64,000 bases of DNA, taken from positions 9,363,082 to 9,427,081 of the forward strand of contig NC_063054.1 in the NCBI RefSeq assembly GCF_018812025.1, in the 5' to 3' direction. This document shows, in pieces, positions 11,906 to 24,374 of this stretch. Every line of letters starts with the position of its first letter. Position 1 is the stretch's first letter. The notes beneath the pieces are model-generated. The model did no database searches and was not told where the DNA came from. It was given only the letters and a program-made list of their open reading frames with translations. Made by a program: the position numbers and the translations under genes. This stretch comes from Megalobrama amblycephala. Lineage: Eukaryota > Chordata > Actinopteri > Cypriniformes > Xenocyprididae.

Positions 11906-12195
11906 AACTTAGGGAAGCCAATATATATATTCAGCATCATTACTCCAGTCTTCAGTGTCACATGATCGTTCAGAAATCATTCTGATATTATGATTTGCTG
12001 CTCTAGAGAAATGTATTATTATCAATGTTGAAAAAAGTTGTGCTGCTTAATATTTTTTCAGGAGTCTTTCATAAATAGGAAGTTTAAAAGAACAGCTTTA
12101 TTTGAATTAGAAATCTTTTGTAACATTATCAATGTCTTAACTGTCACTTCAATTTCACACATCCTTGCTGAACAATACATTAAATAAAAAATAAT
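11906..12195. mobile_element. Fragment of the TTCAGCATCATTACTCC repeat family
   Basis: Shares TTCAGCATCATTACTCCAG, CAGTGTCACATGATC and AGAAATCATTCTGATAT with copies at 33881, 48040, 59670 and 59911. Terminal repeats are missing here. Confidence 0.75.
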
Positions 12196-12801
12196 AATCA
12201 TGCAATGCATGTAACACTGTACCCCCAACACTGATTACCTATACTCTCTCACTTTTTGTATTTTTCTTTCTTGTCTTTTGTCTGTTTGTGTCCATATACT
12301 TTATTTGCTCTTGTCTAGCTGCAGTCCCAGTGTTGCTGTTGCTATAGTATATTATATGAGACAGTTGGATGCCTCTGGGCCTCATTTAGCCTCAGACTTT
12401 CACTTCAGATGGTGGAGATGAAGCAGTGGCTGCTTGACTGTTGATTTAAAAATATATATTATAGGTTAATGTGCCTGAAGAGGTCACACTAGAATTTGCA
12501 TTCATATGAGTTTTTATTTTATTTGATTCTATTTTATTTTTAATTCTTTGGGTCAAGAAAGAGTCTGAGTTTGTGATATATTTCCTCCTCCATTACTGTA
12601 AAACGTTTGCTCTGTCTGGATACACTTAAATCTGCAGAAAGGACTCGTTCCTGTCACATATCACACATGCACACTTCAGTAATCTGACAGAAATCAGAGT
12701 AAAGGGCAAAAATCTAGTTGTGGCGATTGGTTTATTCTTAAGCTGTTTATGACCTAACTCCGATAAAGGAAAACGTTTACATGACCATGTGCATTGTCAA
12801 A
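12196..12801. other. Non-coding DNA, nothing recognised
   Basis: AT-rich with no clear repeat or exon. The last 80 bases (GTTTACATGACCATG) may belong to a repeat that resumes after 13205, with GCATGTAAAC words near 13738 and 13798. Confidence 0.35.
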
Positions 12802-13205
12802 TTAAAGGTTCTCTAAGCGATTCTGAGCGGAGTAACTTCCTGTTGACGTTCGAAGTGTTGTCAAACAAAACAGAGGCTAGCTAGACCCTCCCTCCTACTC
12901 CTCCTGGCCCTCCCCTCCGTGCTTCCTGAAACAGTCATGAACGCGCATTTAAAATGTAAGTAGCTTGCGTATTGACGCTGCTTGTCGGTTATTGGCTGGA
13001 GCATGTTTATTATGCTAAGTGGTCCAGGCTGCACCAGTTTGTTTTTATTGCAGTTTTCGGAGCTTGTGGCGACTACAGAGACCGCGTTTTTTTACAGTGT
13101 GTTCAGGGGACAGGCAGCTAGCGCATAGTGAGGAGATGTTTGCGGTATGTGACAAAAAAAAAATTTGGGCCTAAAAACGCGTCAAATTGCTTAGAGCACC
13201 TTTAA
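12802..13205. mobile_element. TTAA-flanked element, 404 bp
   Basis: TTAA at 12802-12805 and 13202-13205, with inverted ends AGGTTCTCTAAGC and GCTTAGAGCACCT. The interior is GC-richer and non-coding. Ends are unlike family 1 beyond the first bases. Confidence 0.8.
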
Positions 13206-14643
13206 GTGTAATCAGATCAGGAACGTACATGTAAACTCAATGAATTTGGCAACAGGACGTCACAATCTAGTGCTTGTTTTAATAATAAATAATAAACTAT
13301 TTATAAAATAATAAAGTGCAGCCATTTTTTTATTTATTAAATAGCACTAATTAAAACATTTTATGTATTTATTTTTCTGATAGATTGTTAATTATAACCC
13401 CTATAGATTTGCTTTGTTTTGTTTTGTGGTAGTTCTTTAATAAAAAGGCAAAAAAATAAAAATAAAATAAAATAGATTTAGATTAAAATAATACAAAAAT
13501 TATAAGTGATAGTCAAAATGCTGCATCTGTGACTGCATGAGAGGATAATATATGAGCCGTAAGTTTCCCGCTGACATGCTGCAGTATGGTTTTTAATGCT
13601 TTATTTTACATCACAACCGACATGACATAAAGTCAGACATGTAAATTATTACGTTTTGACATCACTACCCACAAATAACCTGGTTTATTACTAATGTCAT
13701 GTAAGCGCAGTTTATCTGTGATATCGGGGTATTGGTTTGCATGTAAACCCGGACAACAGGCCGTTTCAATACGCTGATTTTTCTGATTTACTGGTGTGCA
13801 TGTAAACGTTCTCATTGTTTAGCCTGAAATAATTTCAGATGCTTAAGATCTAGTGTGACCACTATGGAATAAATATCAATGTGTGTATATGTGCTTGAGT
13901 GAGTTTATTAGCCTGCAGCGTCTGAGCACAAACTCAAGGCCCTGCTGAATCTCTTCTGAAGTCTCTGGAGGGTTCACAGCGAGAGGTAGTCTAGCTCAAC
14001 CCCGGCTTTAGCCGCTGTCCTTGCCCCTGGAGCTCAGCAACAAAAAGAGCTGGATGAGGCTCAGTGTCTGCTCTCAAAGATGCCCCACAGAGGAGTCCAT
14101 GCCAGACAGACAATAAACTACAGCCTCCAGCTCTCCCTCTCTGTCTTTTGCGTCTGTCTGGAGCGCGTCGACATTGCCACAGGGGTGCCTGCGTGGGTTC
14201 TTGATGTTGAGGTGATTGAGCCTCTCTCCCCCGCTGTGCACTCGGCCCGCTCGGCAGCTCAGCAGACAGGTGCCAATTTGGATTGAGGGAGGGCACTCAG
14301 GTGAGCAGAGAAGTATGGAACCGCTGTAGGGCAGGACAGAGAAAGAGCAAGTAGAGCCAAACAAAGGGAGAGAAAGAATTAAAAATGTTGCATTTGTAAG
14401 AGAGAGCTGGAGACGTGGCTAGGTGGTACTACGGCCAATCGACTTTTTTTTTTGGTTGGTTGGTTGGACTTTTTTGTGGTTCTCAACACCATTGAGAACT
14501 GTAGCTGCACTATAATACGATCATTACTCTTGTTCAAAGTTCTTAATGTCATATTCTGCACATACAGAGTTTGGTAATTCACAGGAGTGGAAATATCAGA
14601 GCAATGTTTATATATGATTATCTACAGAGCGGCAACCTTCCAG
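13206..14643. other. AT-rich DNA then a GC-rich non-repeat patch
   Basis: 13260-13620 is AT-rich. 13990-14300 is GC-rich with open frames on both strands, of which none has a recognisable domain. It ends with a splice-donor-like CAGGTGAGC at about 14298. It could be a non-coding exon, a conserved element, or chance. Confidence 0.3.
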
Positions 14644-14750
14644 TCTCTCTCTTTCTTGAATCCAACACATAAGTGACTTAAACTGCAGTTCATCGACTGG
14701 CCGCTAGAGACAGGCTCCAAAAGGGAGTCAATCCCATAGAACCCCCCATA

Positions 14751-15706
14751 TTAAAGGTGCCATCAAATGAAAAATTGAATTTACCTCGGCATAGTTGAAT
14801 AACAAGAGTTCAGTACATGGAAATGACATACGGTGAGTCTCAAACTCCATTGTTTCCTCCTTCTTATGTAAATCTCATTTGTTTAAAAGACCTCCAAAGA
14901 ACAGGCGAATCTCAACATAACACCGACTGTTACGTAACAGTCGGGGTGTACGCCCCAATATTTGCATATGCCAGCTCATGTTCAAGGCATTACACAAGGG
15001 CAGCCAGTATTAACGTCTGGATGTGCACAGCTGAATCATCAGACTAGGTAAGCAAGCAAGAACAATAGCGAAAAATGGCAGATGGAGCAATAACTGACAT
15101 GATCCATGATATCATGATATTTGTAAATTGTCTTTCTAAATGTTTCGTTAGCATGTTGCTAATGTACTGTTAAATGTGGTTAAAGTTACCATCGTTTCTT
15201 ACTGTATTCACGGAGACAAGAGCCGTCGGTATTTTCATTATTAAACACTTGCAGACTGTATAATTCATAAACACAACTTCATTCTTTATAAATCTCTCCA
15301 ACACTGTGTAATGTTAACTTTAGCCCGTTAGCCACGGAGCACTATCAAACTCATTCAGAATCAAATGTAAACATCCAAATAAATACTATACTCACAGGAA
15401 TCGTTGCATGCATGCAGCATGAATGACGAACACTTTGTAAAGATCCATTTTGAGGGTTATATTAGCTGTGTGAACTTTGTTTATGCTGGTTAAGGCAGTC
15501 GAGAGCTCGGGGGCGGGAGAGCGGGAGATTTAAAGGGGCCGCGCGCTGAATCGGTGCATATATAATTATGGCTCAAAATAGGCAGTTAAAAAAATTAATA
15601 AAAAAAAATCTATGGGGTATTTTGAGCTGAAACTTCACAGACACGTTCAGGAGACACCTTAGACTTATATTACATCTTGTTAAAACTGGTTCTAGGGCAC
15701 CTTTAA
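14751..15706 (+). mobile_element. TTAA family 1, copy C
   Basis: TTAA at 14751-14754 and 15703-15706, with termini AGGTGCC and TTCTAGGGCACCT. Full-length and inserted in an older repeat. Octamer (RC) at 14960-14967. The interior also has a CATGATATCATGATAT palindromic run near 15104. Confidence 0.93.
14923..14944. promoter_or_regulatory. 22-bp palindrome with D-box core (copy C)
   Basis: GTTACGTAAC at 14929-14938 inside a perfect 22-bp palindrome, 21 bp from the octamer. Confidence 0.45.
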
Positions 15707-15895
15707 AATGCCCAACTTTACAGTAGAAAAAAATGTTTATAGAAAAAAGTGGTTTTGGTCTATATAGCTAATTTTGCCCTTCATGACAACTGTGAGGGGG
15801 GTGAATTATTTTTATAACTCATTCATTTAAATTATTTTAAGCCTTAAAATTCTGCAATTAAGGGGCGTGTCCACTTGAGTGACAGGTGGATTTTT

Positions 15896-16771
15896 TTTCC
15901 CAGTAAGTGAAATTCTAATATAATTTTATTTATTAATTAATTTATTTTATTTAAAATAATTTATTTATTATTTATAATTTTATTTAAAACCTTACTACAT
16001 TCCAGAATCTGACAGACTGAGATTAGCTGTAGGCTGAAACCATAGACTGTATAAAACAGTCTGAAACATTGACTTATAATGTTACGCCTCATTTCATAAA
16101 TACCATAACATTTACCAACACAGACAAAATTGGAAGTATTTGTTTTAATTGTTGACAGGTCCTTAAAAATATGTGTAGGAAATAGGCTTGTAATTAATCA
16201 AGAATAGGAAGTGCAACGGAACAGATGTCCACCACCTTTTTTAAGCTAAATACATTTATTATGACTTTTGGACACTGCAGTAATTTAAGTTGTATTGTTT
16301 GTAAGTAAAGTAGCCTGTGAAGGAGGCATATAACATATAGCATTAGCTCATTAGCCTGAGCTAACTTGATCATGTTGAGCTAGGCAGGCATAGTTTCAAC
16401 AACCTGACTCTTTGCCCATTTCCGGAAGTGATGCGCTGCCAAGATGACGACGGCCGGCTCCATCCACTGACCTACTCAAACATTACACTTGTTAAAGGTG
16501 CATTCATGCCATATCGTAATTTCTGTAACTACGAGTTTCTGGCTCGTAAAAAGCGTTCATGTCCTCATAGAGCTCATAATTACAGCTTGTAAGCTGTGAG
16601 TTTTCTGAAATTAATGTATATTGAGAATAGTCATAAAAGTAACCTATGCCATTTTTCATAGGTTAAATTTGATAAATTGTTTAATGCACAGGTAGCCATG
16701 GATTATCCTGCTTATACCATGGACATTTGCAAGCATTATTCCACATTATTCAGCATTAAAGCTGTCATTGA
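15896..16771. other. AT-rich DNA with a possible TTAA repeat end
   Basis: 15896-16490 is AT-rich and non-coding. At 16492-16495 TTAA is followed by AGGTGCATTCATGCC, which looks like the left end of another TTAA repeat, but no right end was found. Confidence 0.4.
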
Positions 16772-17320
16772 TAGCCTGGTAATACCAGACTCTGCTACTT
16801 CACTTTGCTTCGTAGACAGAGTCTGGAATGGCATAATAGAGAAGTGTTTTCTCTCTCGCTAGGGGGCGCTTGTCTGAAGTTTAAAATCATTGGTTACCCG
16901 TAAGCCAATCAGATACGTTTAGTTATGACGTATGTTATGCGCCTGTGCAGCCGCATCGAAGCACAGACATCATGCATCGAACTCAAATTAGACTTAACAA
17001 GACTTAAAATGTTTATCAAACACTCTTCTTGTTCTGGCTTCAGTTTGAAAAAGAGTTGAATGTTCTCCATAACAGAGCGAATTGCATCCCGTGTCTCGTT
17101 TCCCATTTCCGCGGTCGTTTCGGTTTTCGATTTCTCTAACCTACAATGTAAAACTCGGCGCTTAGCATCTACGTCACCGCTCTCAGCCCGCCCTCTGTTC
17201 GTTGATTGGCCCGGCTGTTTCCAGACCGGTGGCAAACAGAAAGCTCTGACGCTGTATCAGACTGAGTACAGAAGCGAAATGAAATTGAGCGGAAGTAGGA
17301 AGTCTGACGTAGTCAGGCTA
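16772..17320 (-). mobile_element. hAT-like element, 549 bp, with internal ORF
   Basis: Starts TAGCCTGGTAAT and ends GTCAGGCTA. Flanked by a perfect 8-bp duplication GTCATTGA at 16764-16771 and 17321-17328. The first 20 bases of the two ends agree at about 14 positions. A minus-strand ORF fills the middle. The short length and lack of transposase mark it as non-autonomous. Confidence 0.85.
16909..17235 (-). pseudogene. ORF with start resembling a RecQ/DEAD helicase N-terminus
   Basis: A 108-codon frame starts MPPVWKQPG and runs through MGNETRDAIRS to FKLKPEQEECL. That last phrase resembles the Q-containing segment just before the ATP-binding motif of RecQ-like helicases, which some fish DNA transposons carry. 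No Walker A (GKS/GKT) follows. The frame instead ends among ordinary element sequence, so at most a captured N-terminal fragment is present. The assignment rests on a short motif and could be wrong. An alternative start is the Met of MGNETRD. Confidence 0.35.
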
Positions 17321-17328
17321 GTCATTGA

Positions 17329-17714
17329 TGTTTGCAGTGTCATTTTAACCCTTCCAGTCAAATTTAGCAGTTATTTAAGTCAGCTGCAACTAATTAGGTC
17401 TAGCATTCTGTCTGCTTTAAATAAGACACAGAGATAAAGTAGCGCCTTAAGATGATTCTTATTCTGATAATTTTGACTTAAAAAAAATAAAAAATAATCT
17501 CATAGTTATTTTTTTCCCTCAATGTTATGACTTTGTTATATTATAGGCCTATTATATTGTTCAACTGTCTCTGTCATTCTGTCTGTTTTCCCTCAAAAAT
17601 AAAAGCTAAAAGCTAAAAGCTTTAAGTAGCTTTTAATCTCTCTTTTTTAAAAAAAAAAAATCTGTGTAAATTTCTTTTCTCAAAAATCTCTGTCGTTTAA
17701 ATATTTTATATATT
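17329..17714. other. AT-rich, low-complexity DNA
   Basis: Includes three tandem copies of TAAAAGC at about 17601-17622 and A/T runs. No gene seen. Confidence 0.5.
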
Positions 17715-18670
17715 TTAAAGGTGCCGTAGAACGTCTTTTTAAGAAAAATGTAATATAAGTCTAAGGTGTTCCCTGAATGTGTCTGTGAAGTTTCAGCTCA
17801 AAATAACCCATAGATTTTTTTTTTATTTTTTTTTTTTAACTGCCTATTTTGGGGCATCATTAAATATGAGCTGATTTAGGCTGCGGCCCCTTTAAATGCT
17901 CACACTCCCCGCCCACGTAGCTCGCGCTTGCCTTTAACAGCATAAACAAAGTTCACACAGCTAATATAACCCTCAAAATTGTTCTTTACAAAGTGTTCGT
18001 CATGCAGCATGTCTAACTGTGTAAGTATAGTATTTATTTGGATGTTTACATTTGATTCTGAATGAGTTTTCATGGTGCTCCATGGCTAAAGCTAACATTA
18101 CACAATGTTGGAGATATTTATAATGAATGAAGTTGTGTTTATGAATTAAACAGACTGCAAGTGTTTAAAAAATGAAAATAACGACAGTCTTGTCTCCGTG
18201 AATACAGTAATAAACGATGATAACTTTAACCACATTTAACAGTACATTAGCAACATGCTAACGAAACATTTAGAAAGACAATTTACAAATATCATGATAT
18301 CATGGATCATGTCAGTTATTACTCCATCTGCCATTTTTCGCTATTGTTCTTGCTTGCTTACCTAGTCTGATGATTCAGCTGTGCACAGATCCAGACGTTA
18401 ATACTGGCTGCCCTTGTGTAATGCATTGAACATGGGCTGGCATATGCAAATATTGAGGGCGTACATATTAATGCTCCCGAATGTTACGTAACAGTCGGTG
18501 TTATGTTGAGATTCGCCTGTTCTTCGGAGGTCTTTTAAACAAATGAGATTTATATAAGAAGGAAGAAACAATGGTGTTTGAGACTCACTGTATGTCATTT
18601 CCATGTACTGAACTCTTGTTATTTAACTATGCCGAGGTAAATTCAATTTTTAATTCTAGGGCACCTTTAA
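17715..18670 (-). mobile_element. TTAA family 1, copy D
   Basis: TTAA at 17715-17718 and 18667-18670. Same orientation as copies A and E. Octamer at 18444-18451. The palindrome arm has one change (CGAATG for CGACTG), but the D-box core is intact. Confidence 0.92.
18479..18498. promoter_or_regulatory. D-box core (copy D)
   Basis: GTTACGTAAC at 18483-18492, in a palindrome with one mismatch, 31 bp from the octamer. Confidence 0.4.
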
Positions 18671-18889
18671 AGTGGCACAAAAGCTGTAACAGATGCACAT
18701 TTTGCATTTATTTCTTCACTTTGGGGGTTGAGTTTCATTCCATATTGGTAATTACCATTCTGATGTAAATATGGTTCTCCTCTTCATGTAAATTAGATTT
18801 CATGATGATCAAGTTTAAGTTAAACTGTTGACCTTCATGTTTCTTTTTTACAGCACTGAGACAACAAAATGCTCATCATTGTCCTTTAT

Positions 18890-18891
<2 letters not shown>

Positions 18892-18957
<66 letters not shown>
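18892..18957. repeat. (CA)n microsatellite
   Basis: About 33 uninterrupted CA units. Confidence 0.98.
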
Positions 18958-18959
<2 letters not shown>

Positions 18960-19052
18960 GAATGAGACCCCTTTTTCACTTACTGTGAGTGTCAGCATCT
19001 AGCTAGATTTACTGTAAATACTTTTTTATACATGACTTTTAAGTTAATTCAT

Positions 19053-19392
19053 TTAAAGTCAGCATGAAATGAAAATTATCCCCATTTTATTGCATGTTAT
19101 TAATTGCATGTTATTTGTCTTTTTGTGTTATTTATCTAAAGCATGTCATATTTTTTTAGTAATTTAGTAATTCTCCAGTGGCATATTCCAGACTTCTCCT
19201 ATCATTGAGTCTGCTTAAACCCCACCCGTCCACAAATGACTGTAAGCTCGCATTCAGATTTTGAGTGCAACACCCACATCACAAAATCCAGTCAACAACC
19301 AATGGACAGAGCCAAGTTCCTGCTCTACATTTTTTATTTTTTTTGTAAAATTTTGCATCCTCCTACATATGTCCGTCCTTTGTGGACTTTAA
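19053..19392. mobile_element. TTAA-flanked repeat, about 340 bp
   Basis: Starts TTAAAGTCAGCATGAAATG at 19053 and ends GTGGACTTTAA at 19392. Terminal identity is short (AAGTC against GACTT). No coding content. Confidence 0.55.
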
Positions 19393-20695
19393 TAGAATAA
19401 AAGGCAGGCATGAAGGTGCACTTTGAAAATCAACCATAGATATTAAATTTTGCAGACCATTTTACCATTATTTGGGATGCTCTGATCCTGATCTCAAAGG
19501 AAGGATAGCATTGCCTTTGTTTCCAACCTCAATCTGTGTAATTGTATGCATCATACAGCCGATTAATGATGAAATCAAAGGTGCCTTGTAGCAGTCTCAT
19601 GCTGATGTCATTGCTGACATACACAGTCCCCCTGCCGGCTCAGAAATGCTTTATGACTAATAGATACGTAAACACAACAGACGAGCTACGCACCAACTCT
19701 CCTCTCCTTTCATCTCTCCTTCCGCTCAGGTCCTGAAGGGACGGATCAGGTTCATCTGTGTTCCTGCGGTAAAACAAGAGGGAGCCGAAATGATAAAATC
19801 CCTCTTTTGATGTTGACGGCAAACCGAGGGGAGGAATAGATGTCTGCTTATTATACATATTGTCATATCAGCTGTACCAACCTAAGGATTTAAAATGAAT
19901 GTCTTCATTTCTGCTCTTTGTAGGACGTATATAAAACAATCACTTCAAGTTTTTAAACCGATGTACACAAGCGCATCTCTCACATTTTCACTCTTATTAT
20001 CTCACCGTCATCGATCCGGCCTTATAAACACTGTTACCGCGAAGCATACTTTGGACAGAGGTGCTCTGTCTTCCCCACACACCAACACACTTGCTCGTAC
20101 GCGATGTAATTGAGTAAATCTAAAGGGCAGAGCTCTTAGATGTATTGTTCAGGAGGTTAAGAGCTTCCTCGCCGCATGATGTTTTTTCCCACGGTGACCT
20201 TCAGCCGAGGCTGAGGCCACAGAGCATGCGGAAACCGTATTAACGCTGAATAAACACGGCAAACACGTACACAAACACTTGTTAAACACACAGAGTGGTT
20301 AAAACACACAGTAAACAGCTACCTTGTTGTCTCTGTAGATCACAAAGATATTAGCTCAGTTTAATTTCCCTTTTGAAAGGGTAATTAGTGCCTCCCTGCT
20401 CTGTGAGAAGTGTGTGTTCATGTCGAGCTTGTGTAAACTCACTTTGCTTAATTCTTGTGAAATGTATAAAGAGATGTTATTTTTCTTGTCAGACGCATGG
20501 CCTTCCCATCAAACGATTGCGACTGACAGTCGACATGGCAACATGGTGCCATGGTTACAGTTTGGTCACTGGGAATAAAGCAGGAGGAAAATGTACCTTA
20601 GAAAACCTGTTTTGAAATGATGTTTGTTTGTGGATGCGAGACAGAAATGTTGATTTAATGCTGTTTTTGATTTTGCAGATAGGACGTGCTATTGT
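19393..20695. other. Non-repeat DNA, possible isolated exon
   Basis: No repeat family recognised. The best coding hint is a 39-bp segment at 19730-19768. It is preceded by a long pyrimidine tract ending CGCTCAG and followed by GTAAAAC, and it reads VLKGRIRFICVPA in one open phase. No partner exons are seen. Confidence 0.3.
19730..19768 (+). other. Candidate 39-nt microexon (weak)
   Basis: The upstream tract at about 19699-19729 is nearly all C/T and ends in CAG; the downstream bases are GTAAAA. Length is divisible by three and open in the phase that gives VLKGRIRFICVPA. I do not recognise the peptide, and splice-like signals arise by chance at this length. Confidence 0.15.
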
Positions 20696-21176
20696 TTAAA
20701 GTGCCCTATTATGCCTTTTTTAAGGTTCCTAATTTTTTTTGGGAGTCTCCTACAACAGGTTTACATGCATGCAAGGTCAAAAAACACTTTCGTTTTCTCA
20801 TAATATACATTTAATTTCACCTCAGTTCACAATGTTTTGTTAACGATTCGTTAGAAACAGTTCAAAGAATCAGTCTTTCTGAACCCCTCCGTTCCATGCT
20901 ACACTGCTCTGATTGGTCAGATGGCCCAATCCTTTGTGATTGGTCTACTGCGCGCATTGCACGCCCATTGCCATAACTGAATGACAGCTATTAATTCGTA
21001 AGACATTGTATACAATGAATGGACAGAATAGATAGCATCGATTTTACTGTATCAATTTGTGCCCGAGACTGATGATGAAACATCTGAAGTACTGCAGGAT
21101 GTTTTCATTCACTTAGAGCTATGTTACACATTACAAGAAAGGTGATTTTCAAAAATCCATAATAGGGCCACTTTAA
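20696..21176 (+). mobile_element. TTAA element with decayed small ORF, copy 2
   Basis: TTAA at 20696-20699 and 21173-21176. Ends AAGTGCCCTATTATG and CATAATAGGGCCACTT, 481 bp. The interior matches 3019-3568, including CTCTGATTGGTC. The region equal to the small ORF has lost its ATG (ATA) and is shortened. No transposase. Confidence 0.85.
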
Positions 21177-23879
21177 GTCTGGGATTATTGTCATTTCAGT
21201 TTAGCAAAGGAATATCAAAAAAAAAAAAAAAAAAAAGGTGAATCGATGTGTCTGATATTAGACTACATGGAAAACGTAATATATCTGCTTTATTTCAATA
21301 AATATCTTTTAAATAAATGAAGATGAAATAAAAAATAAATATTAGATTAAAAATTAAACTTGGCTGCCTATACAGCAGAAAGGTGAATTTTTTTTAAAAA
21401 AATCGGTGCTACCTGACTAAAGAAAACTGAAAAAATGCTGTCGTCTTCCCTTTTGCCAAAAACCTTAGCCCCCATAATGCACTGGGCGTGTCGGCCACTC
21501 CCACCAGTCTGCTATGAATGTGCTTACCAGATTCATATAACACCTTGCTTTAGTAGGAAATACTTCTTAGCAAACTTTTTAGTGATAAACCTAATGTAAA
21601 TTTCTTTGTCCAGGTAACACAGAATGAGTAAACCTTGTTCATTTACATATACTAATAACATTGTAACAATACAAAGTTGGTTGAACATCTGCAAAGTTAT
21701 GCTTTAAACAGAAATGAGCAACTAACAGAAATAAATAAAGTTGATGTACTTGATGTGTTTTAATGAGGGTAAGAACTACAATACCATGAAACGCTGCAGA
21801 TGATGATAAAAACGAGAAATATGAAACAAATTTTTTTTTTAAAGATACTGGAAATGTATGTAGAAACTTTAGCATGATTTAACACAATTCTCTGATTGGT
21901 GGAGATTGCTGAATCATGGGTAATGTAGTTATTCGTCAGGAATTAAGTCACTCCCGTTATAATCAATGGCACTTTCTGCACAGAAAGAGCCCAGTGTCTT
22001 CAGTTGAATGTGTGGTGCTGTCCAGGGTTCTGAACCCCCTTCAGCCGAAGATCTGAATCATCCACATAAACGGTAAAAAGTGCCCTTCCCACGTGATCTG
22101 CGAGCCTGATACTGACAATAAAGTACCCGTCACTCTCACTGTAATTCTTTCTTGCCCTCTTTGCAAAAAAATCTGTGATTTCATAGCTTTGTAAGAGAAG
22201 ATGCTTCTTTGTTAGACCTGAAAAATTATTTTGGTATGTATAATAATAATAATTAATAATCAGTATTAAAAGGTAGCATTAAAAAGTTACATTAACTAAT
22301 AATATAATTTTCTACCATATACAATTGAATGCACCTAGCTAACAACAACTTGCTTTGTTCTGGTTTCACTTCACTCCAGTCTAAACTAATTGATTTTATA
22401 GGTAGGCCTAATTTACTACACATTGTCATTTAAATAACCTGAAAATACTGTGGATTATTACTAATTTTACTAACCACTCTTGCTAAATGGGGTAAGCACA
22501 CTTATGTTCTCATTTCAGAGTTGTTCGAGTAAATGATTCATTATAGACAGTGTGGGCAGATCAGTTGTTTTCATGATTCATTAAAATAAATCTGTTCAAA
22601 TGAGTCATTAGTTGCGAATCGGACATTAGTGGACGTTGACGCGTTGCGTGCGAATCACTACTGTTATTAGGACATCGCAAAAGATTTGTCAACATAGAAA
22701 ACACTTGATCACTGGATAGGATTTTCTTTTTGTTTACTGAAAGTGTGGTTTATGTCAGCTGCATGTGCGGGAAGCCTGTCAGAGAAGATGAGGTGATGTT
22801 CTTTTGAGCACTATTCACACCCAGCGGTTATTCAGGAAAAACACTCCGAATGTGCCTCATGAAAAATGGATTCGGTCTTCCGAACTTTTAGCATTGTGTC
22901 AGTCAATTTAGATTATTATGTGCGAGGTAGAGAAAGTGCAAAGACAGTGTTTACTTTGGAGACAGACAGAGTTCACGCGCACAAGGGAGGAGCTCTCTGC
23001 TTGTTCTGTCCATCAGTGCAGCAGTAATCTGCATCACTAATAAACAACTCTCAATAACTGATCAAATAAGGCTTTGGCGGAACAAAAATTCTAAAATTCT
23101 GCCACCAAAAATGTTCAATGTAGGCAAAACCCTGCAGACTCTGTTCTTCTCCTCGGCCTCTGCTAGACCACAGAGACACTCATGTCGAGTGTATATTGCC
23201 CTAAAACTGCTGATCTATTTCTTTTAGACTGACTAAACGTCTTTCTTTCCCTCTGCCAGACTTACGGCCTCCATCTCCAGATCTAAAGCCTATGCAGGGA
23301 ATTCTTAATCTCCTTCCCGTTCAGTCCCGGGGCCTGTAGCACCAAAGCAGAATGTACAATGTCACAAAGATTTTTAGAAACAGCCTTGCTCTCTGCCTTC
23401 CTGTGCCCCAGAGGTATTCACAGCAGAAGAGCACAGAGAGACTGTGTTCTCTGAATACAGAGTATCTGTTCTGCTTTCAGGCAGTCTCCGCAAGCACCCT
23501 GACATTTGTCTTGTGTTTATGGCGGCCCGTGAGTGGCCAGTGCTGTCCAGTCATTTACAGCGCACTTCTCACACTCAATGACTTCCCCTACTAAATGTCA
23601 TAATTGAAATTGGAGCTGATATTTATAGCTTGGGTGTGTGGAAGTGCATGAAGCAAGATGACTGTGAACGAGTGTGTGCCTTTTAAACAGTGGCACGTTT
23701 AAGTGTGTTTTCAGGTATCTGTAATGGAGATTGGTTATTAAGATTGAGAATATCTGACAAGGGCTACAATAATAACGATAAATGCCAGTGGAAGTCGGGC
23801 CTTGAGCTTCAGCATCTCTTTTCATGTAACGAATACCTAAAACCCATACTTGAGTAAAAGTAGAGTCACCAATTCCAAT
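21177..23879. other. Non-repeat DNA, no gene recognised
   Basis: A 20-bp A run lies at about 21217. Otherwise no family match, no clear exon and no RNA gene. Short open frames (for example 21875-21639 minus and 23352-23594 plus) have no recognisable domain. Confidence 0.4.
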
Positions 23880-24089
23880 ACAACTTGAGGAAAAGTCAAC
23901 TCAGTAAGATTTGCGAAGCTCCCCCTACAGGTTCCTTCAGTGAATCACACTGTCATAAATACTCCAAGCGCAGCTCTGGACTACAACGACTACAACGCTC
24001 ACCAGCACAGTAGTTTTGCAAATACAGTACAAGAAATCTCGATGGAGGTGTGTAATTTTCGAAATTGTCTTATAAAGTCATAATATATA

Positions 24090-24374
24090 TGTAACACAGT
24101 TCGTAGATACGGGAAGGAGGAGGCGGGAACCGGCGAACATTCAACAGAACTTTAATTCCAAAATAAACAAAGAACAAAACGAAAGTAACACACAAACATA
24201 ATAAAACATAAAATAAAGTCCAGGCCTGGTCCTCTCTCGTCGTTCACTGTCGTCACTCCTCCTTTTATGCTCCCGGAGCTCCTCCGTGAGAGACTCGCAG
24301 GTGATGCTCGTTATCACTTGCGTCACCGGCTTCGCGCCGTTCCCTCACGGCTCTCGCCCGTCCTGCTCGTCACA
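24090..24374 (-). repeat. 3' LTR of the small LTR element
   Basis: TGTAACACAG to CTCGTCACA in plus-strand reading. Contains a TTCACTGTCGTC stretch. Differs from the other LTR by small indels (for example TTTTATGCTCCCGGAGC, present only here), so the insertion is not brand new. Confidence 0.93.

Larger units (their letters stand above)
14644..15895 (+). mobile_element. Older dispersed repeat split by copy C
   Basis: The left part (TCATCGACTGGCCGCTAGAG, CCCATATTAA) and the right part (AATGCCCAACTTTAC, CATGACAACTGTGAGGGG, GTGTCCACTTGAGTGACAGG) read as one repeat once copy C is removed at the TTAA. The outer limits are approximate. Confidence 0.65.
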
